Shown: positions 1-9,973, numbered from the stretch's first letter. The stretch: DNA of 64,000 nucleotides from Pseudomonas sp. GV085 (GCF_003050925.1 NZ_QAOV01000003.1:310001-374000); one strand, 5' to 3'. The notes: generated by a model from the letters alone, not told the origin. Program-made: numbers and translations.

Positions 1-184
1 ACGACGTTTGTCAGGGCTGATTGAGTCGTGATGATAACAATTTGCAGCTTAATCCCGGCTGAACATCAGCAAATTGCCCTCCATTTCGACCATCCGCCCG
101 TCACCGCTGTTAGTCCCGGGACGCGACAGCTATAATCTGCCGCTTTACTCTTTACCAAGACCTTATCAAAGACCACGCCAGACC
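1..184. promoter_or_regulatory. Leader region before proA with a likely sigma-70 -10 box
   Basis: No gene is recognised in this stretch. A perfect TATAAT lies at 131-136 on the plus strand, about 50 bases before the proA start. The -35 side is poor (CTGTTA at 107-112, 18-base spacing), so promoter strength is uncertain. The proA frame stays open upstream to an ATG at 74, but that extension would cross the TATAAT and is not part of the ProA family, so I treat it as non-coding. Confidence 0.45.
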
Positions 185-1456
185 ATGACTGAGTCCGTTC
201 TTGACTACATGACCCGCCTGGGTTGCGCAGCCCGCGAAGCTTCCCGCGTGATCGGCCGCGCCAGCACCGCGCAGAAAAACCGCGCCCTGCAGGCCGCCGC
301 CAATGCGCTGGACGCTGCCCGCGCCGAGCTGACGGCGGCCAATGAGCTGGATTTGGCCGCCGGTCGCGCCAATGGTCTTGAGCCGGCCCTGCTTGAGCGC
401 CTGGCTCTGACCCCGGAGCGTATCGACGGCATGATCGTCGGCCTGCGGCAAGTGGCAGCCCTGCCGGACCCGGTTGGCGCGATCCGTGACATGAGCTTCC
501 GCCCGTCCGGTATTCAGGTTGGCAAGATGCGCGTGCCATTGGGCGTGATTGGAATCATCTACGAATCGCGGCCGAACGTGACCATCGATGCCGCGAGTCT
601 GTGCCTGAAGTCCGGTAACGCGACCATCCTGCGTGGCGGTTCCGAGGCGATTCATTCCAATCGTGCCATCGCCGCCTGCATCCAGCGTGGCCTGGCCGAG
701 GCCGGTCTGCCGGCCGCCGTGGTGCAAGTGGTCGAAACCACCGATCGCGCGGCCGTCGGCGCGCTGATCACCATGCCTGAATACGTCGATGTCATCGTGC
801 CGCGCGGCGGCCGTGGCCTGATCGAACGTGTCAGCCGTGACGCCCGCGTACCGGTGATCAAGCACCTGGATGGCATTTGCCACGTTTACGTGAGTGAACA
901 CGCCGACCTGGCCAAGGCCCAGCGCATTGCGTTCAACGCCAAGACTTACCGTTACGGCATCTGCGGTGCCATGGAAACGCTGCTGGTGGATCAAACCGTC
1001 GCCAGGGCTTTCCTGCCGGCGATGGCGGCCCAGTTCCGCGAAAAAGGCGTCGAACTGCGCGGTTGTGAACGTACCCGGGCAATCATCGATGCCGTGGTCG
1101 CTACTGAAGAAGACTGGAGCACCGAGTACCTGGCGCCGATTCTGTCGATCCGTGTAGTCGACGCAATGGACCAGGCCATCGAGCACATCAACCACTACGG
1201 TTCCCATCACACCGATTCGATTGTCAGCGAACACCAGGGCGACACCCGGCGTTTCGTGGCCGAAGTCGACTCCTCGTCGGTGATGATCAATACCCCGACG
1301 TGCTTCGCCGATGGCTTCGAATACGGATTGGGTGCCGAGATCGGCATTTCTACTGATAAGCTGCACGCCCGCGGCCCGGTGGGCCTTGAAGGACTGACCT
1401 GCGAGAAGTACATCGTGGTTGGCGACGGGCAGTTGCGCGGACAGGAGCCGGCCTGA
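185..1456 (+). CDS. proA: Gamma-glutamyl phosphate reductase
   Basis: NADPH-dependent reduction of gamma-glutamyl phosphate to glutamate 5-semialdehyde, the second step of proline synthesis, in the cytosol. The 423-residue product matches the usual family length and is an aldehyde dehydrogenase superfamily fold. The catalytic cysteine is C260 in the motif [11 protein letters not shown], and the family signature [10 protein letters not shown] precedes it. I start at the ATG at 185 (MTESVLDYM) rather than the in-frame ATG at 74, because only the shorter form fits the family. nadD begins one base after the stop, so the two are probably cotranscribed; the pairing is typical of Pseudomonas. Confidence 0.96.
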   Translation: MTESVLDYMTRLGCAAREASRVIGRASTAQKNRALQAAANALDAARAELTAANELDLAAGRANGLEPALLERLALTPERIDGMIVGLRQVAALPDPVGAIRDMSFRPSGIQVGKMRVPLGVIGIIYESRPNVTIDAASLCLKSGNATILRGGSEAIHSNRAIAACIQRGLAEAGLPAAVVQVVETTDRAAVGALITMPEYVDVIVPRGGRGLIERVSRDARVPVIKHLDGICHVYVSEHADLAKAQRIAFNAKTYRYGICGAMETLLVDQTVARAFLPAMAAQFREKGVELRGCERTRAIIDAVVATEEDWSTEYLAPILSIRVVDAMDQAIEHINHYGSHHTDSIVSEHQGDTRRFVAEVDSSSVMINTPTCFADGFEYGLGAEIGISTDKLHARGPVGLEGLTCEKYIVVGDGQLRGQEPA

Positions 1457-1457
1457 C

Positions 1458-2147
1458 TTGGGCGACCTAAACCCGTCAGCCCCGGTCACCGCCAGCGAGC
1501 CAGCCCCTCGCCGCATTGGCGTGCTGGGCGGAACGTTCGACCCGGTGCACATCGGCCATTTGCGCGGTGCGCTGGAAGTCGCCGAAACACTGGCGCTCGA
1601 TGAACTGCGACTGACACCCAGTGCCAGGCCGCCCCATCGGGATACGCCGCAGGTGTCAGCCAAAGACCGACTGGCGATGGTCGAGTGCGCGGTGGCCGGT
1701 GTGGCGCCGTTGGTGGTGGACGCCCGCGAATTGCAGCGGGACAAACCGTCCTACACCATTGATACCCTGGAGCTGATGCGCGCCGAACTGGCCGCAGATG
1801 ACCAGGTTTTTCTGCTTTTGGGCTGGGACGCTTTTTGCGGCCTGCCCACTTGGCACCGCTGGGAAGAGTTGCTCCAGCATTGCCATATCCTGGTGTTGCA
1901 ACGCCCGGATGCCGACAGCGAACCGCCGGATGCCTTGCGCAACCTGCTGGCAGCGCGCTCGGTGAGCGACCCGCTGGCCCTCAAGGGGCCGAGCGGACAG
2001 ATTGCATTCGTCTGGCAGACACCGCTCGCGGTATCCGCCACCCAGATCCGTCAACTGCTGGCCAGCGGTAAGTCGGTACGTTTCCTGGTGCCCGACGCGG
2101 TCCTGGCCTACATCGATGCGCACGGACTCTACCGTGCGTCGAACTGA
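1458..2147 (+). CDS. nadD: Nicotinate-nucleotide adenylyltransferase
   Basis: Transfers AMP from ATP to nicotinate mononucleotide to make deamido-NAD in NAD synthesis. The nucleotidyltransferase signature [14 protein letters not shown] lies near residues 22-35 and the C-terminal ATP-binding motif SATQIRQLL is also present. Start choice: a TTG at 1458 follows AGGAG (1443-1447) with ten bases of spacing and gives 229 residues. An in-frame ATG at 1419 would overlap proA by 38 bases and add residues not typical of the family. The start is inferred; the function is clear. proA lies immediately upstream and rsfS 73 bases downstream. Confidence 0.93.
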   Translation: MGDLNPSAPVTASEPAPRRIGVLGGTFDPVHIGHLRGALEVAETLALDELRLTPSARPPHRDTPQVSAKDRLAMVECAVAGVAPLVVDARELQRDKPSYTIDTLELMRAELAADDQVFLLLGWDAFCGLPTWHRWEELLQHCHILVLQRPDADSEPPDALRNLLAARSVSDPLALKGPSGQIAFVWQTPLAVSATQIRQLLASGKSVRFLVPDAVLAYIDAHGLYRASN

Positions 2148-2220
2148 ATAGGAGTGCCTCAAGGCACGTAGCAACAACGTGTATTGAAGCGCCCGAACAT
2201 ACGAGCAAAACGAGTTTTAT

Positions 2221-2715
2221 ATGACGAACAACGACGTAAGCAAAGTTAAGCGCAAAGGCACGTTCAAGAGTGCCCCGCTGCCGGAAAAGGTACTCGCTGC
2301 CGAGCCGCCTAAAGGCGACGAACTGGTCAAGATCGCCGTAGCCGCCCTGGAAGACGTCAAGGCCCAGGACGTGCTGGTCATCGATGTTCGCGACAAGCAG
2401 AGCATCACTGACTACATGATCATCGCCACCGGTACGTCCAACCGCCAGATCGGCGCGATGCTGGACAAGGTCCGCGAGGCCGTCAAAGCCTTGGGCATCA
2501 AGCCGCTGGGTGAAGAAGGCAAGGGCGACAGCGACTGGGTTCTGCTGGACATGGACGACGTGATCGTCCACATGATGACTTCCAATGCACGCCAGTTCTA
2601 CGACCTGGAGCGCCTGTGGAAAGGTGCCGAGCAGAGCCGTGCAGCCGATGGCAAACACCACAGCCCTGAAGTTGGTCACGAGCACTTCAACAAGCTCAAC
2701 AAAGACCAGGAATAA
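2221..2715 (+). CDS. rsfS: Ribosomal silencing factor RsfS
   Basis: Binds ribosomal protein uL14 on the 50S subunit and blocks joining to 30S, lowering translation in starvation. The 164-residue protein has the RsfS/Iojap core from about residue 38 (VKIAVAALEDVKAQDVLVID) with the conserved stretch ITDYMIIATGTSNRQ and, later, GDSDWVLLDMDDVIVHMM. The first 35 residues are a basic extension seen in Pseudomonas members, and the C-terminal tail is charged. It precedes rlmH by nine bases, a common bacterial pairing of two ribosome-related genes. Confidence 0.94.
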   Translation: MTNNDVSKVKRKGTFKSAPLPEKVLAAEPPKGDELVKIAVAALEDVKAQDVLVIDVRDKQSITDYMIIATGTSNRQIGAMLDKVREAVKALGIKPLGEEGKGDSDWVLLDMDDVIVHMMTSNARQFYDLERLWKGAEQSRAADGKHHSPEVGHEHFNKLNKDQE

Positions 2716-2724
2716 GGGACTGCT

Positions 2725-3192
2725 GTGCGACTGCGACTGATCGCCGTCGGTTCACGCATGCCCAAATGGGTGGAAGAAGGCTGGCATGAATATGCCAAGC
2801 GTCTTCCGTCCGAACTGGCGCTGGAACTGGTGGAAATACCGCTCAATACCCGCGGCAAGAACGCCGACGTGGCCCGTTTCATCCGTCAGGAAGGCGAAGC
2901 CATGCTGGCCAAGGTCGGGCCGAACGAGCGGATTGTCACTCTCGAAGTCCACGGCAAGCCCTGGAGCACCGAGCAACTGGCGGTTGAGCTCGATCGCTGG
3001 CGGCTGGACTCGCGTACGGTCAACTTCATGGTCGGCGGCCCCGAAGGGCTGGCGCCGGAAGTCTGTGCGCGGGCTGACCAGCGCTGGTCGTTGTCACCGC
3101 TGACCTTGCCGCACCCGCTGGTGCGGATCCTGATCGGCGAACAGTTGTACCGTGCCTGGACCGTGCTGTCCGGTCACCCTTACCACAAGTAG
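2725..3192 (+). CDS. rlmH: 23S rRNA (pseudouridine1915-N3)-methyltransferase RlmH
   Basis: SPOUT-class methyltransferase that uses S-adenosylmethionine to methylate pseudouridine 1915 of helix 69 in 70S ribosomes. At 155 residues it has exactly the usual length. The trefoil-knot cofactor loop is visible as [13 protein letters not shown] near residues 99-111, and the C-terminus ends in the family pattern [15 protein letters not shown]. The start is a GTG, supported by AAGGG upstream at about 2714-2718. It follows rsfS closely and precedes mrdA by ten bases. Confidence 0.96.
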   Translation: MRLRLIAVGSRMPKWVEEGWHEYAKRLPSELALELVEIPLNTRGKNADVARFIRQEGEAMLAKVGPNERIVTLEVHGKPWSTEQLAVELDRWRLDSRTVNFMVGGPEGLAPEVCARADQRWSLSPLTLPHPLVRILIGEQLYRAWTVLSGHPYHK

Positions 3193-3202
3193 CTCTGCCC
3201 TC

Positions 3203-5098
3203 ATGTCCCAGCCGATCCGCATCAAGGACCACGAAAAAGACGCCCGTCTGGTGCGTGGCCGCGTCGTGTTTGGGGCCACTGCAGTGGTGGCGCTGATTGG
3301 CGTGCTGATCGCGCGCCTGTATTTCCTCCAGGTGATCCAGTACGAGTACCACTCGACCCTGTCGGAAAACAACCGCGTCCATGTGCAGCCGATTCCGCCG
3401 CCCCGTGGACTGATTTTCGACCGCAACGGTGTCGTCATCGCCGACAACCGGCCCAGCTTCAGCCTGAGCATGACCCGCGAGCGCTCTGGCGATTGGCAGC
3501 AAGTGCTCGATGTGATCGTCCAGGTGCTGGAGCTGACCCCGGAAGATCGGGTGATTTTCGAGAAACGCATGCGCCAGGGGCGTCGGCCGTTCGAGCCGGT
3601 GCCTATCCTGTTCGAGTTGACCGAAGAGCAGATCGCGCGAATTGCCGTGAACCAGTTCCGCCTGCCAGGCGTAGAAGTGGTCGCGCAACTGGTCCGTCAC
3701 TATCCGCAGGGTGCGCATTTTGCGCACTCGGTGGGTTACATGGGGCGGATCAACGAGAAAGAGCTGAAGATCCTGGATCCGGTGAGTTACAGCGGCACCC
3801 ATCAAATTGGCAAAACCGGCATCGAGCGTTTCTACGAGCCTGAATTACACGGCCAGGTGGGTTACGAGGAAGTCGAGACCAACGCCCGGGGCCGCGTACT
3901 GCGCGTGCTCAAGCGTACCGATCCGATTCCCGGCAAGGACATCGTCCTGAGCCTGGACATCAAATTGCAGGAAGCCGCCGAAGCTGCGCTCGGTGGTCGT
4001 CGTGGTGCGGTGGTAGCGCTGGACCCGAAAACCGGTGAAGTGCTGGCGATGGTCAGCCAGCCGAGTTTCGACCCGAACCTGTTCGTCACCGGCATCAGCT
4101 CCAGGGCCTATTCCGAGCTGCGCGACTCCATCGACCGGCCGTTGTTCAACCGCGTGCTGCGTGGCCTGTACCCGCCGGGCTCGACCATCAAGCCGGCGGT
4201 GGCGATTGCCGGCCTGGATTCCGGCGTGGTGACCGCTTCGACCCGAGTGTTCGACCCCGGTTACTACATGCTGCCCAACTACGATCACAAGTACCGCAAC
4301 TGGAACCGGACTGGCGACGGTTTCGTCGATCTCGATACCGCGATCATGCGCTCCAACGACACCTACTTCTATGACCTGGCCCACAAGCTGGGCATCGATA
4401 GGCTGTCGTCGTACTTGAGCAAGTTCGGTATCGGTCAGAAGGTCTCTCTGGACATGTTCGAAGAATCGCCGGGGTTGATGCCGACCCGCGAATGGAAGCG
4501 TGCGACGCGCCGGCAGGCGTGGTTCCCGGGTGAAACGCTGATTCTGGGGATCGGTCAGGGCTACATGCAATCGACCCCGTTGCAACTGGCCCAGGCCACT
4601 GCACTGGTGGCCAACAAAGGCATCTGGAATCGTCCGCACCTGGCCAGGACCATCGAAGGCGAGAAGCCGGTGGACCCTAACCCGATGCCGGACATCATCC
4701 TGCGCGACCCGTCGGACTGGACCAAGGTCAACCATGGCATGCAGCAGGTTATGCATGGTGCCCGGGGTACGGCGCGCAAAGCCTCGATCGGCGCGCAATA
4801 CCGAATCGCCGGCAAGTCGGGTACGGCCCAGGTGGTCGCGATCAAGCAGGGTGAAAAGTACGACCGCTCCAAGGTCCAGGAGCGTCACCGTGACCACGCC
4901 TTGTTCGTCGGCTTCGCGCCGGCCGACGACCCGAAAATCGTGGTGTCGGTGATGGTCGAGAACGGCGAGTCCGGCTCCGGCGTCGCCGCGCCAGTGGTGC
5001 GTCAAGTCATGGATGCCTGGCTCCTGGACCAGGACGGTCGGTTGAAGCCCGAATACGCCAGCCCTATCAGTGCAGAGGCTACCGCCCGTGATGAATAA
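3203..5098 (+). CDS. mrdA: Penicillin-binding protein 2 (elongasome transpeptidase)
   Basis: Class B PBP that crosslinks peptidoglycan during lateral wall growth, working with RodA. It has an N-terminal membrane anchor at about residues 20-42, a PBP dimer domain, then a transpeptidase domain with the catalytic serine at S327 in STIK, the SND motif (SNDTYFYDLA) and KSGTAQV. The start at 3203 (MSQPIRIKD) gives 631 residues, close to the P. aeruginosa protein. The 3' end overlaps rodA by eight bases, consistent with translational coupling of the two partners. Confidence 0.96.
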   Translation: MSQPIRIKDHEKDARLVRGRVVFGATAVVALIGVLIARLYFLQVIQYEYHSTLSENNRVHVQPIPPPRGLIFDRNGVVIADNRPSFSLSMTRERSGDWQQVLDVIVQVLELTPEDRVIFEKRMRQGRRPFEPVPILFELTEEQIARIAVNQFRLPGVEVVAQLVRHYPQGAHFAHSVGYMGRINEKELKILDPVSYSGTHQIGKTGIERFYEPELHGQVGYEEVETNARGRVLRVLKRTDPIPGKDIVLSLDIKLQEAAEAALGGRRGAVVALDPKTGEVLAMVSQPSFDPNLFVTGISSRAYSELRDSIDRPLFNRVLRGLYPPGSTIKPAVAIAGLDSGVVTASTRVFDPGYYMLPNYDHKYRNWNRTGDGFVDLDTAIMRSNDTYFYDLAHKLGIDRLSSYLSKFGIGQKVSLDMFEESPGLMPTREWKRATRRQAWFPGETLILGIGQGYMQSTPLQLAQATALVANKGIWNRPHLARTIEGEKPVDPNPMPDIILRDPSDWTKVNHGMQQVMHGARGTARKASIGAQYRIAGKSGTAQVVAIKQGEKYDRSKVQERHRDHALFVGFAPADDPKIVVSVMVENGESGSGVAAPVVRQVMDAWLLDQDGRLKPEYASPISAEATARDE

Positions 5099-6233
5099 CT
5101 TCGATCGCATGCTCTCCAGCGAGGATGTGATGCGTCGCCGTGCGACGCTGCTGCAACGCCTGCACATCGACGGTCCATTATTGATCCTGTTGCTGACTCT
5201 CGCCGCCGGCAGCCTGTTCGTGCTGTATTCGGCCAGTGGCAAAAGCTGGGATCTGCTGGGCAAGCAAGCTACTTCGTTCGGCATTGGCCTGGTGTCGATG
5301 ATCGTCATCGCCCAGTTCGAGCCGCGCTTCATGGCGCGCTGGGTGCCGCTGGGCTACGTGGTCGGGGTAATGCTGTTGCTGGTGGTGGACATCATGGGCC
5401 ACAACGCCATGGGCGCCACCCGCTGGATCAACATTCCCGGGGTGATCCGCTTCCAGCCCTCGGAATTCATGAAAATCCTGATGCCGGCGACGATCGCCTG
5501 GTACTTGTCCAAACGCACCTTGCCGCCCCAGCTCAAGCATGTGGGCGTCAGCCTGATGCTGATCGGCGTGCCGTTCATTCTGATCGTGCGTCAACCGGAC
5601 CTCGGCACTTCGCTGCTGATCCTGGCCGGCGGCGCTTTCGTATTGTTCATGGGGGGCTTGCGCTGGCGCTGGATCCTCGGCGTACTGGCCGCCGCCGTGC
5701 CCGTGGCGGTTGCCATGTGGTTCTTCATCATGCACGACTACCAGAAGCAGCGGATCCTGACGTTCCTCGATCCGGAGAGCGATCCGCTCGGTACGGGCTG
5801 GAACATCATCCAGTCCAAGGCCGCCATCGGTTCCGGCGGTGTGTTCGGCAAGGGCTGGTTGCTGGGCACCCAGTCGCACCTGGACTTCCTGCCGGAAAGC
5901 CACACCGACTTCATCATTGCAGTAATGGGTGAAGAATTCGGCCTGGTGGGGATCTGCGCGCTGTTGCTGATCTACCTGCTGTTGATCGGCCGCGGACTGG
6001 TGATTACCGCCCAGGCGCAGACATTGTTCGGCAAGTTGCTCGCGGGCAGCCTGACCATGACGTTTTTTGTTTATGTTTTCGTCAATATCGGTATGGTCAG
6101 TGGCCTGTTGCCGGTGGTGGGGGTGCCGTTGCCGTTCATTAGCTACGGAGGAACTTCGCTGGTGACGCTGCTGTCAGCGTTTGGGGTTTTGATGTCGATC
6201 CATACCCATCGCAAGTGGATCGCACAGGTTTGA
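5091..6233 (+). CDS. rodA: Rod shape-determining SEDS glycosyltransferase RodA
   Basis: SEDS-family peptidoglycan polymerase of the elongasome, an integral inner-membrane protein with about ten helices. The product of 380 residues shows the SEDS signatures (QPDLGTSLLILAGG and the C-terminal GVPLPFISYGGTSL). The ATG at 5091 (MNNFDRM) is chosen; a GTG three bases upstream and one at 5070 are also in frame. It overlaps the end of mrdA by eight bases. mltB follows 17 bases after the stop. Confidence 0.95.
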   Translation: MNNFDRMLSSEDVMRRRATLLQRLHIDGPLLILLLTLAAGSLFVLYSASGKSWDLLGKQATSFGIGLVSMIVIAQFEPRFMARWVPLGYVVGVMLLLVVDIMGHNAMGATRWINIPGVIRFQPSEFMKILMPATIAWYLSKRTLPPQLKHVGVSLMLIGVPFILIVRQPDLGTSLLILAGGAFVLFMGGLRWRWILGVLAAAVPVAVAMWFFIMHDYQKQRILTFLDPESDPLGTGWNIIQSKAAIGSGGVFGKGWLLGTQSHLDFLPESHTDFIIAVMGEEFGLVGICALLLIYLLLIGRGLVITAQAQTLFGKLLAGSLTMTFFVYVFVNIGMVSGLLPVVGVPLPFISYGGTSLVTLLSAFGVLMSIHTHRKWIAQV

Positions 6234-6250
6234 ATAAGGTGAAACTTTCA

Positions 6251-7261
6251 ATGCAAGTAATGCGTGGCTGGGCGACCCGGTATGCGCCATGGGTCGGCCT
6301 GGTAAGCATCCTTGGCACCGTGCAGGAAGCGTTGGCCGGCGACTACGAAGGCTCACCCCAGGTGGCCGAATTCGTCGGTGAAATGACCCGCGACTATGGT
6401 TTCGCCGGTGAACAATTGATGGGTGTGTTCCGCGACGCCGAGCGCAAGCAGTCGATTCTGGACGCCATCTCGAAACCCGCCGAACGGGTCAAGCAGTGGA
6501 GCGAATATCGCCCGATGTTCATCACCGATGCGCGCATAGCCCGGGGTGTGGATTTCTGGCGTCAGCACGAAGCGGTGTTGGCCCGTGCCGAGCAGGAATA
6601 CGGCGTTCCGGCCCAGGTGATAGTCTCGATCATCGGCGTTGAAACCTTTTTCGGCCGTAATACCGGAAATTTCCGGGTGATCGATGCCTTGTCGACCCTG
6701 GGTTTCGACTATCCTCCCCGTGCCGAGTTTTTCCGCAAGGAATTGCGTGAGTTCCTGCTGCTGGCCCGCGAAGAGCAGGTCGATCCGATGACGCTCAAAG
6801 GCTCTTACGCCGGCGCAATGGGGTTGCCGCAATTCATGCCGAGCAGTTTCCGCGCCTATGCGGTGGATTTCGACGGTGATGGCCATATCAACATCTGGAC
6901 CAACCCCGACGATGCCATTGGTAGTGTCGCCAGTTACTTCAAGCGTCATGGCTGGGGCGCCGGCGAACCGGTGGTCAGCCGTGCCGATGTCCGTGGCGAT
7001 CAGGTCGACGAGGGTTTGACCGCAGGCATCGAACCGACGAAAACCGTCGGGGAGTTGCGAGCCCTGGGGTGGTCAAGTCATGATGCGCTGCGCGATGATA
7101 TGCCGGTTACCGCTTTCCGCCTGGAAGGCGACAATGGCTCCGAGTACTGGATGGGCCTGAAGAATTTTTACGCGATCACGCGTTATAACCGCAGCGTGAT
7201 GTACGCCATGGCTGTACATCAACTGTCTGAACAGCTGGTCCAAGCACGGGGCGTCAAGTAA
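6251..7261 (+). CDS. mltB: Lytic murein transglycosylase B
   Basis: Cleaves the glycan strand of peptidoglycan, forming 1,6-anhydro-muramyl ends, in the periplasm. The 336-residue protein starts with a signal peptide ending near ALAGDYEG. The SLT family 3 catalytic glutamate is in IIGVETFFGRNTG, and further family blocks GAMGLPQFMPSSFRAYA and DFDGDGHINIW follow. The ATG at 6251 is preceded by AAGGTG with good spacing. The last base of the stop is shared with the first base of rlpA. A paralogue with an added peptidoglycan-binding domain lies at 12860-14182. Confidence 0.93.
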   Translation: MQVMRGWATRYAPWVGLVSILGTVQEALAGDYEGSPQVAEFVGEMTRDYGFAGEQLMGVFRDAERKQSILDAISKPAERVKQWSEYRPMFITDARIARGVDFWRQHEAVLARAEQEYGVPAQVIVSIIGVETFFGRNTGNFRVIDALSTLGFDYPPRAEFFRKELREFLLLAREEQVDPMTLKGSYAGAMGLPQFMPSSFRAYAVDFDGDGHINIWTNPDDAIGSVASYFKRHGWGAGEPVVSRADVRGDQVDEGLTAGIEPTKTVGELRALGWSSHDALRDDMPVTAFRLEGDNGSEYWMGLKNFYAITRYNRSVMYAMAVHQLSEQLVQARGVK

Positions 7262-8271
7262 TGCGGGCATTGCCTATCAATAAACCCCTGAAGTTGATGG
7301 CATTCGCCGCGTTGGCTGTGCTGGTCGCCAGTTGTTCGACCAGCCGCGCGCCAGCCCAGAAGTCCACCACCGCCGTGCGCTCGACGCCGGGGCTGGACAT
7401 CAACCGTGCCCACAAGGATGGCGCGCCATGGTGGGATGTCGATGTTTCGCGCATCCCGGACGCCACGCCGACCCTGCATACCGGCCCGTACAAGGCCAGC
7501 CCGTACTCAGTACTGGGCAAAACCTATTTTCCGTTGCAAGAATCCAAGACGTACGTGCAGTCGGGTACGGCGTCCTGGTATGGCACCAAGTTCCATGGTC
7601 AGAACACCGCCAACGGCGAAGTCTATGACCTGTACGGCATGAGTGCCGCACACAAGACCTTACCGCTGCCGAGTTACGTTCGGGTGACCAACCTGGACAA
7701 CAACAAGAGCGTGATCCTGCGCGTCAACGATCGTGGGCCGTTCTACTCGGACCGGATCATCGACCTGTCATACGCGGCCGCCAAGAAACTCGGTTATGCC
7801 GAGACCGGTACCGCGCGGGTCAAGGTCGAGGGCATCGATCCACAACAGTGGTGGGCCGCCAAGGGCCGTCCGGCGCCTTTAATGCTCAACGAGCCGCAAG
7901 TCGCGCAGAATAGCGCCCCGGTGATCACGGCCTCGGCCGGCACCGTCGAGCAATGGACGCCCCCGCCGCAGCAACACGCCGCAGCCGTTGTGCCCGTACA
8001 ACTTGCTGACGCAAAAAAAAACGCTTCTGCACCAGCCTCTGGCCAGTATCTGCAGGTGGGCGCGTTCGCCAACCCGGACGCTGCAGAACTCCTGAGATCG
8101 AAGCTCAGCGGGATGGTGAGCGCTCCGGTGTTCATCAGTTCGATCGTGCGCAATCAGCAAACCCTGCACCGGGTTCGCCTGGGGCCGATCGGTTCGCCGG
8201 GTGAGATTGCCCAGGTGCAGAACAGCGTGCGCCTGGCCAACCTTGGTTCGCCAAGTGTGGTCACCGAGTAA
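7261..8271 (+). CDS. rlpA: Septal ring lytic transglycosylase / RlpA family lipoprotein
   Basis: Outer-membrane lipoprotein; in P. aeruginosa RlpA cleaves denuded glycan strands at the septum. The N-terminus has a lipobox (VLVASC, cysteine near residue 22). A double-psi beta-barrel domain follows, with SGTASWYGTKFHGQNTANGE and NDRGPFYSDRIIDLSYAAA. A proline/alanine-rich linker leads to a C-terminal SPOR domain (about residues 262-334, starting QYLQVGAF) that binds denuded peptidoglycan. It starts at the last base of the mltB stop codon, so the two cell-wall enzymes are coupled. Confidence 0.94.
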   Translation: MRALPINKPLKLMAFAALAVLVASCSTSRAPAQKSTTAVRSTPGLDINRAHKDGAPWWDVDVSRIPDATPTLHTGPYKASPYSVLGKTYFPLQESKTYVQSGTASWYGTKFHGQNTANGEVYDLYGMSAAHKTLPLPSYVRVTNLDNNKSVILRVNDRGPFYSDRIIDLSYAAAKKLGYAETGTARVKVEGIDPQQWWAAKGRPAPLMLNEPQVAQNSAPVITASAGTVEQWTPPPQQHAAAVVPVQLADAKKNASAPASGQYLQVGAFANPDAAELLRSKLSGMVSAPVFISSIVRNQQTLHRVRLGPIGSPGEIAQVQNSVRLANLGSPSVVTE

Positions 8272-8290
8272 TACGTAGGACTTGATTGAC

Positions 8291-8317
8291 GATTCACCAG
8301 CGATTGGGGGGTGAATC
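8291..8317. repeat. Inverted repeat between rlpA and dacA
   Basis: GATTCACC at 8291-8298 pairs with GGTGAATC at 8310-8317, with an 11-base loop. No T-tract follows on the plus strand, so it is not a standard terminator. It may be an mRNA-stabilising hairpin or an operator in the 181-base gap before dacA. Confidence 0.4.
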
Positions 8318-8452
8318 AGGCTGTTGGCTCGTCGAAGAACAAAAGCCCGGCAAGGGTTACAGAGTGAGCAGCTGAACACGCGATGACTCGTTAGAAAGTC
8401 ATCTGATTAGTTTTGCCCTTGGGCAGTTTCCATTAGCGATTTCGAGAGACGG

Positions 8453-9610
8453 ATGAACATCACCACCTTTGCCAAACGCCTGTTCCTGTTAGTCCCGCTG
8501 CTCCTCTCACCTGCCGCGTTCGCGGTCGAGATGATGCCGTCGCCACCGCAACTGGCTGCCAAGGCCTACGTGCTCATGGATGCCAGCAGTGGCAACGTGC
8601 TGGTCGAGAACAATGGTGACCAGCGTCTGCCGCCGGCCAGCTTGACCAAGCTGATGACCGCGTACATCGCGACCCTGGAAATCCGTCGCGGCCAGATCGG
8701 CGAAAACGATCCGGTGACCGTCAGCGAGAACGCCTGGCGCACCGGCGGTTCGCGGATGTTCATCAAAGTGGGCTCGCAGGTCACCGTCAGCGACCTGCTG
8801 CACGGCATCATCATCCAGTCGGGCAACGACGCCAGCGTCGCGCTCTCCGAGCACATCGCCGGCAGCGAAGACGCTTTCGCCGACCTGATGAACAAGACCG
8901 TCGCCGACCTGGGCATGACCAACACCCACTTCATGAACCCGACCGGCCTGCCGAACCCTGAGCACTATTCGTCGGCTCACGACATGGCTGTGCTGGCCCG
9001 CGCGATCATCCACGAAGACCCGGCTCACTACGCGATCTACTCGCAGAAAGAGTTCTTCTGGAACGGCATCAAGCAACCGAACCGTAACCTGCTGCTGTGG
9101 CGCGACAAGACCGTCGACGGCCTGAAAACCGGTCACACCGACGAAGCCGGCTACTGCATGGTGTCTTCGGCCGTACGTGATGGCATGCGCCTGATCGCCG
9201 TGGTGTTCGGCACCAACAGCGAGGTGGCTCGTGCCGCAGAAACCCAGAAGCTGCTGACCTACGGTTTCCGCTTCTTCGAAACCCAGACCTTCTATCAGAA
9301 GGGCGCCGAACTGGCCCAGGCGCCGGTCTGGAAGGGTTCCACCAACCAGGTCAAGGCTGGCCTGGCTGAAGACCTGACCATGACCCTGCCCAAAGGCCAG
9401 CTGAAAAAGCTCGCTGCCAGCATGACCATGACCCCGCAACTGGTCGCGCCAATCGCCAAGGGCGACGTGATCGGTAAAGTCGAAGTGAAACTGGACGACA
9501 AGGTCGTGCACAGCGCTGATCTGATCGCTCTGGACGCTGTCGAGGAAGGTGGTATCTTCCGCCGCATGTGGGATAGCATCCGTCTATTCTTCTACGGCTT
9601 GTTCAACTGA
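8453..9610 (+). CDS. dacA: D-alanyl-D-alanine carboxypeptidase (PBP5/6 type)
   Basis: Removes the terminal D-alanine from peptidoglycan pentapeptides in the periplasm. The 385-residue protein has a cleavable signal peptide (cleavage near AAFAVEMM), the active-site serine S63 in SLTK, the SGN motif (IIQSGNDAS) and the KTG triad (GLKTGHTDEAGYC). A C-terminal amphipathic helix (the last ~20 residues, GIFRRMWDSIRLFFYGLFN) anchors it to the outer face of the inner membrane. The P. aeruginosa orthologue is called dacC. It sits between rlpA and ybeD, as in other pseudomonads. Confidence 0.95.
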   Translation: MNITTFAKRLFLLVPLLLSPAAFAVEMMPSPPQLAAKAYVLMDASSGNVLVENNGDQRLPPASLTKLMTAYIATLEIRRGQIGENDPVTVSENAWRTGGSRMFIKVGSQVTVSDLLHGIIIQSGNDASVALSEHIAGSEDAFADLMNKTVADLGMTNTHFMNPTGLPNPEHYSSAHDMAVLARAIIHEDPAHYAIYSQKEFFWNGIKQPNRNLLLWRDKTVDGLKTGHTDEAGYCMVSSAVRDGMRLIAVVFGTNSEVARAAETQKLLTYGFRFFETQTFYQKGAELAQAPVWKGSTNQVKAGLAEDLTMTLPKGQLKKLAASMTMTPQLVAPIAKGDVIGKVEVKLDDKVVHSADLIALDAVEEGGIFRRMWDSIRLFFYGLFN

Positions 9611-9625
9611 ATTTAGTGTGCACCT

Positions 9626-9660
9626 GCATGGCTCCGCGCTGATCTGGCGCGCAGCCATGC
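9626..9660. repeat. Hairpin between dacA and ybeD
   Basis: GCATGGCT (9626-9633) pairs with AGCCATGC (9653-9660), and GC-rich bases inside can extend the stem. No T-run follows. It could attenuate or process the dacA-ybeD transcript; termination is not supported. Confidence 0.4.
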
Positions 9661-9697
9661 CCGTCGCCACGGCTTACGCTTACGAGGCCGTTACGCC

Positions 9698-9973
9698 ATG
9701 ACCGATACCGAAGTAAAGGCGCCAAAGATCGAATTCCCTGCCAATGATTATCCGGTTAAGGTGATCAGCGACACCGGCGTGGGCAACAAGGACAGGATCA
9801 TCGACATCGTTCGCAAGCATGCAACGATCAACGATGAGCGTGTTGACGAGCGCCAGAGCAGCAACGGCAAATACACCACCATCCAGTTGCACATCGTCGC
9901 GACCGACCAGGACCAGCTGTACAACATCAACAGCGAACTGCGGGCCACCGGTTTCGTGCACATGGTGTTGTGA
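9698..9973 (+). CDS. ybeD: DUF493 family protein YbeD
   Basis: Small conserved cytosolic protein of unknown biochemical role with an ACT-like fold, proposed from genome context to relate to lipoate metabolism. The 91 residues include the family features [11 protein letters not shown] near the start and the C-terminal [12 protein letters not shown]. lipB begins within its stop codon (TGATG), and in gammaproteobacteria ybeD, lipB and lipA commonly occur together. Confidence 0.92.
   Translation: MTDTEVKAPKIEFPANDYPVKVISDTGVGNKDRIIDIVRKHATINDERVDERQSSNGKYTTIQLHIVATDQDQLYNINSELRATGFVHMVL

Noticed and set aside
152..1744. A minus-strand open frame of 530 codons across proA and nadD
   Set aside because: It crosses the boundary of two well-identified plus-strand genes and has no motif of its own.
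8291..8317. The rlpA-dacA hairpin as a terminator
   Set aside because: There is no T-run after the stem on either strand, so I list it only as an inverted repeat.
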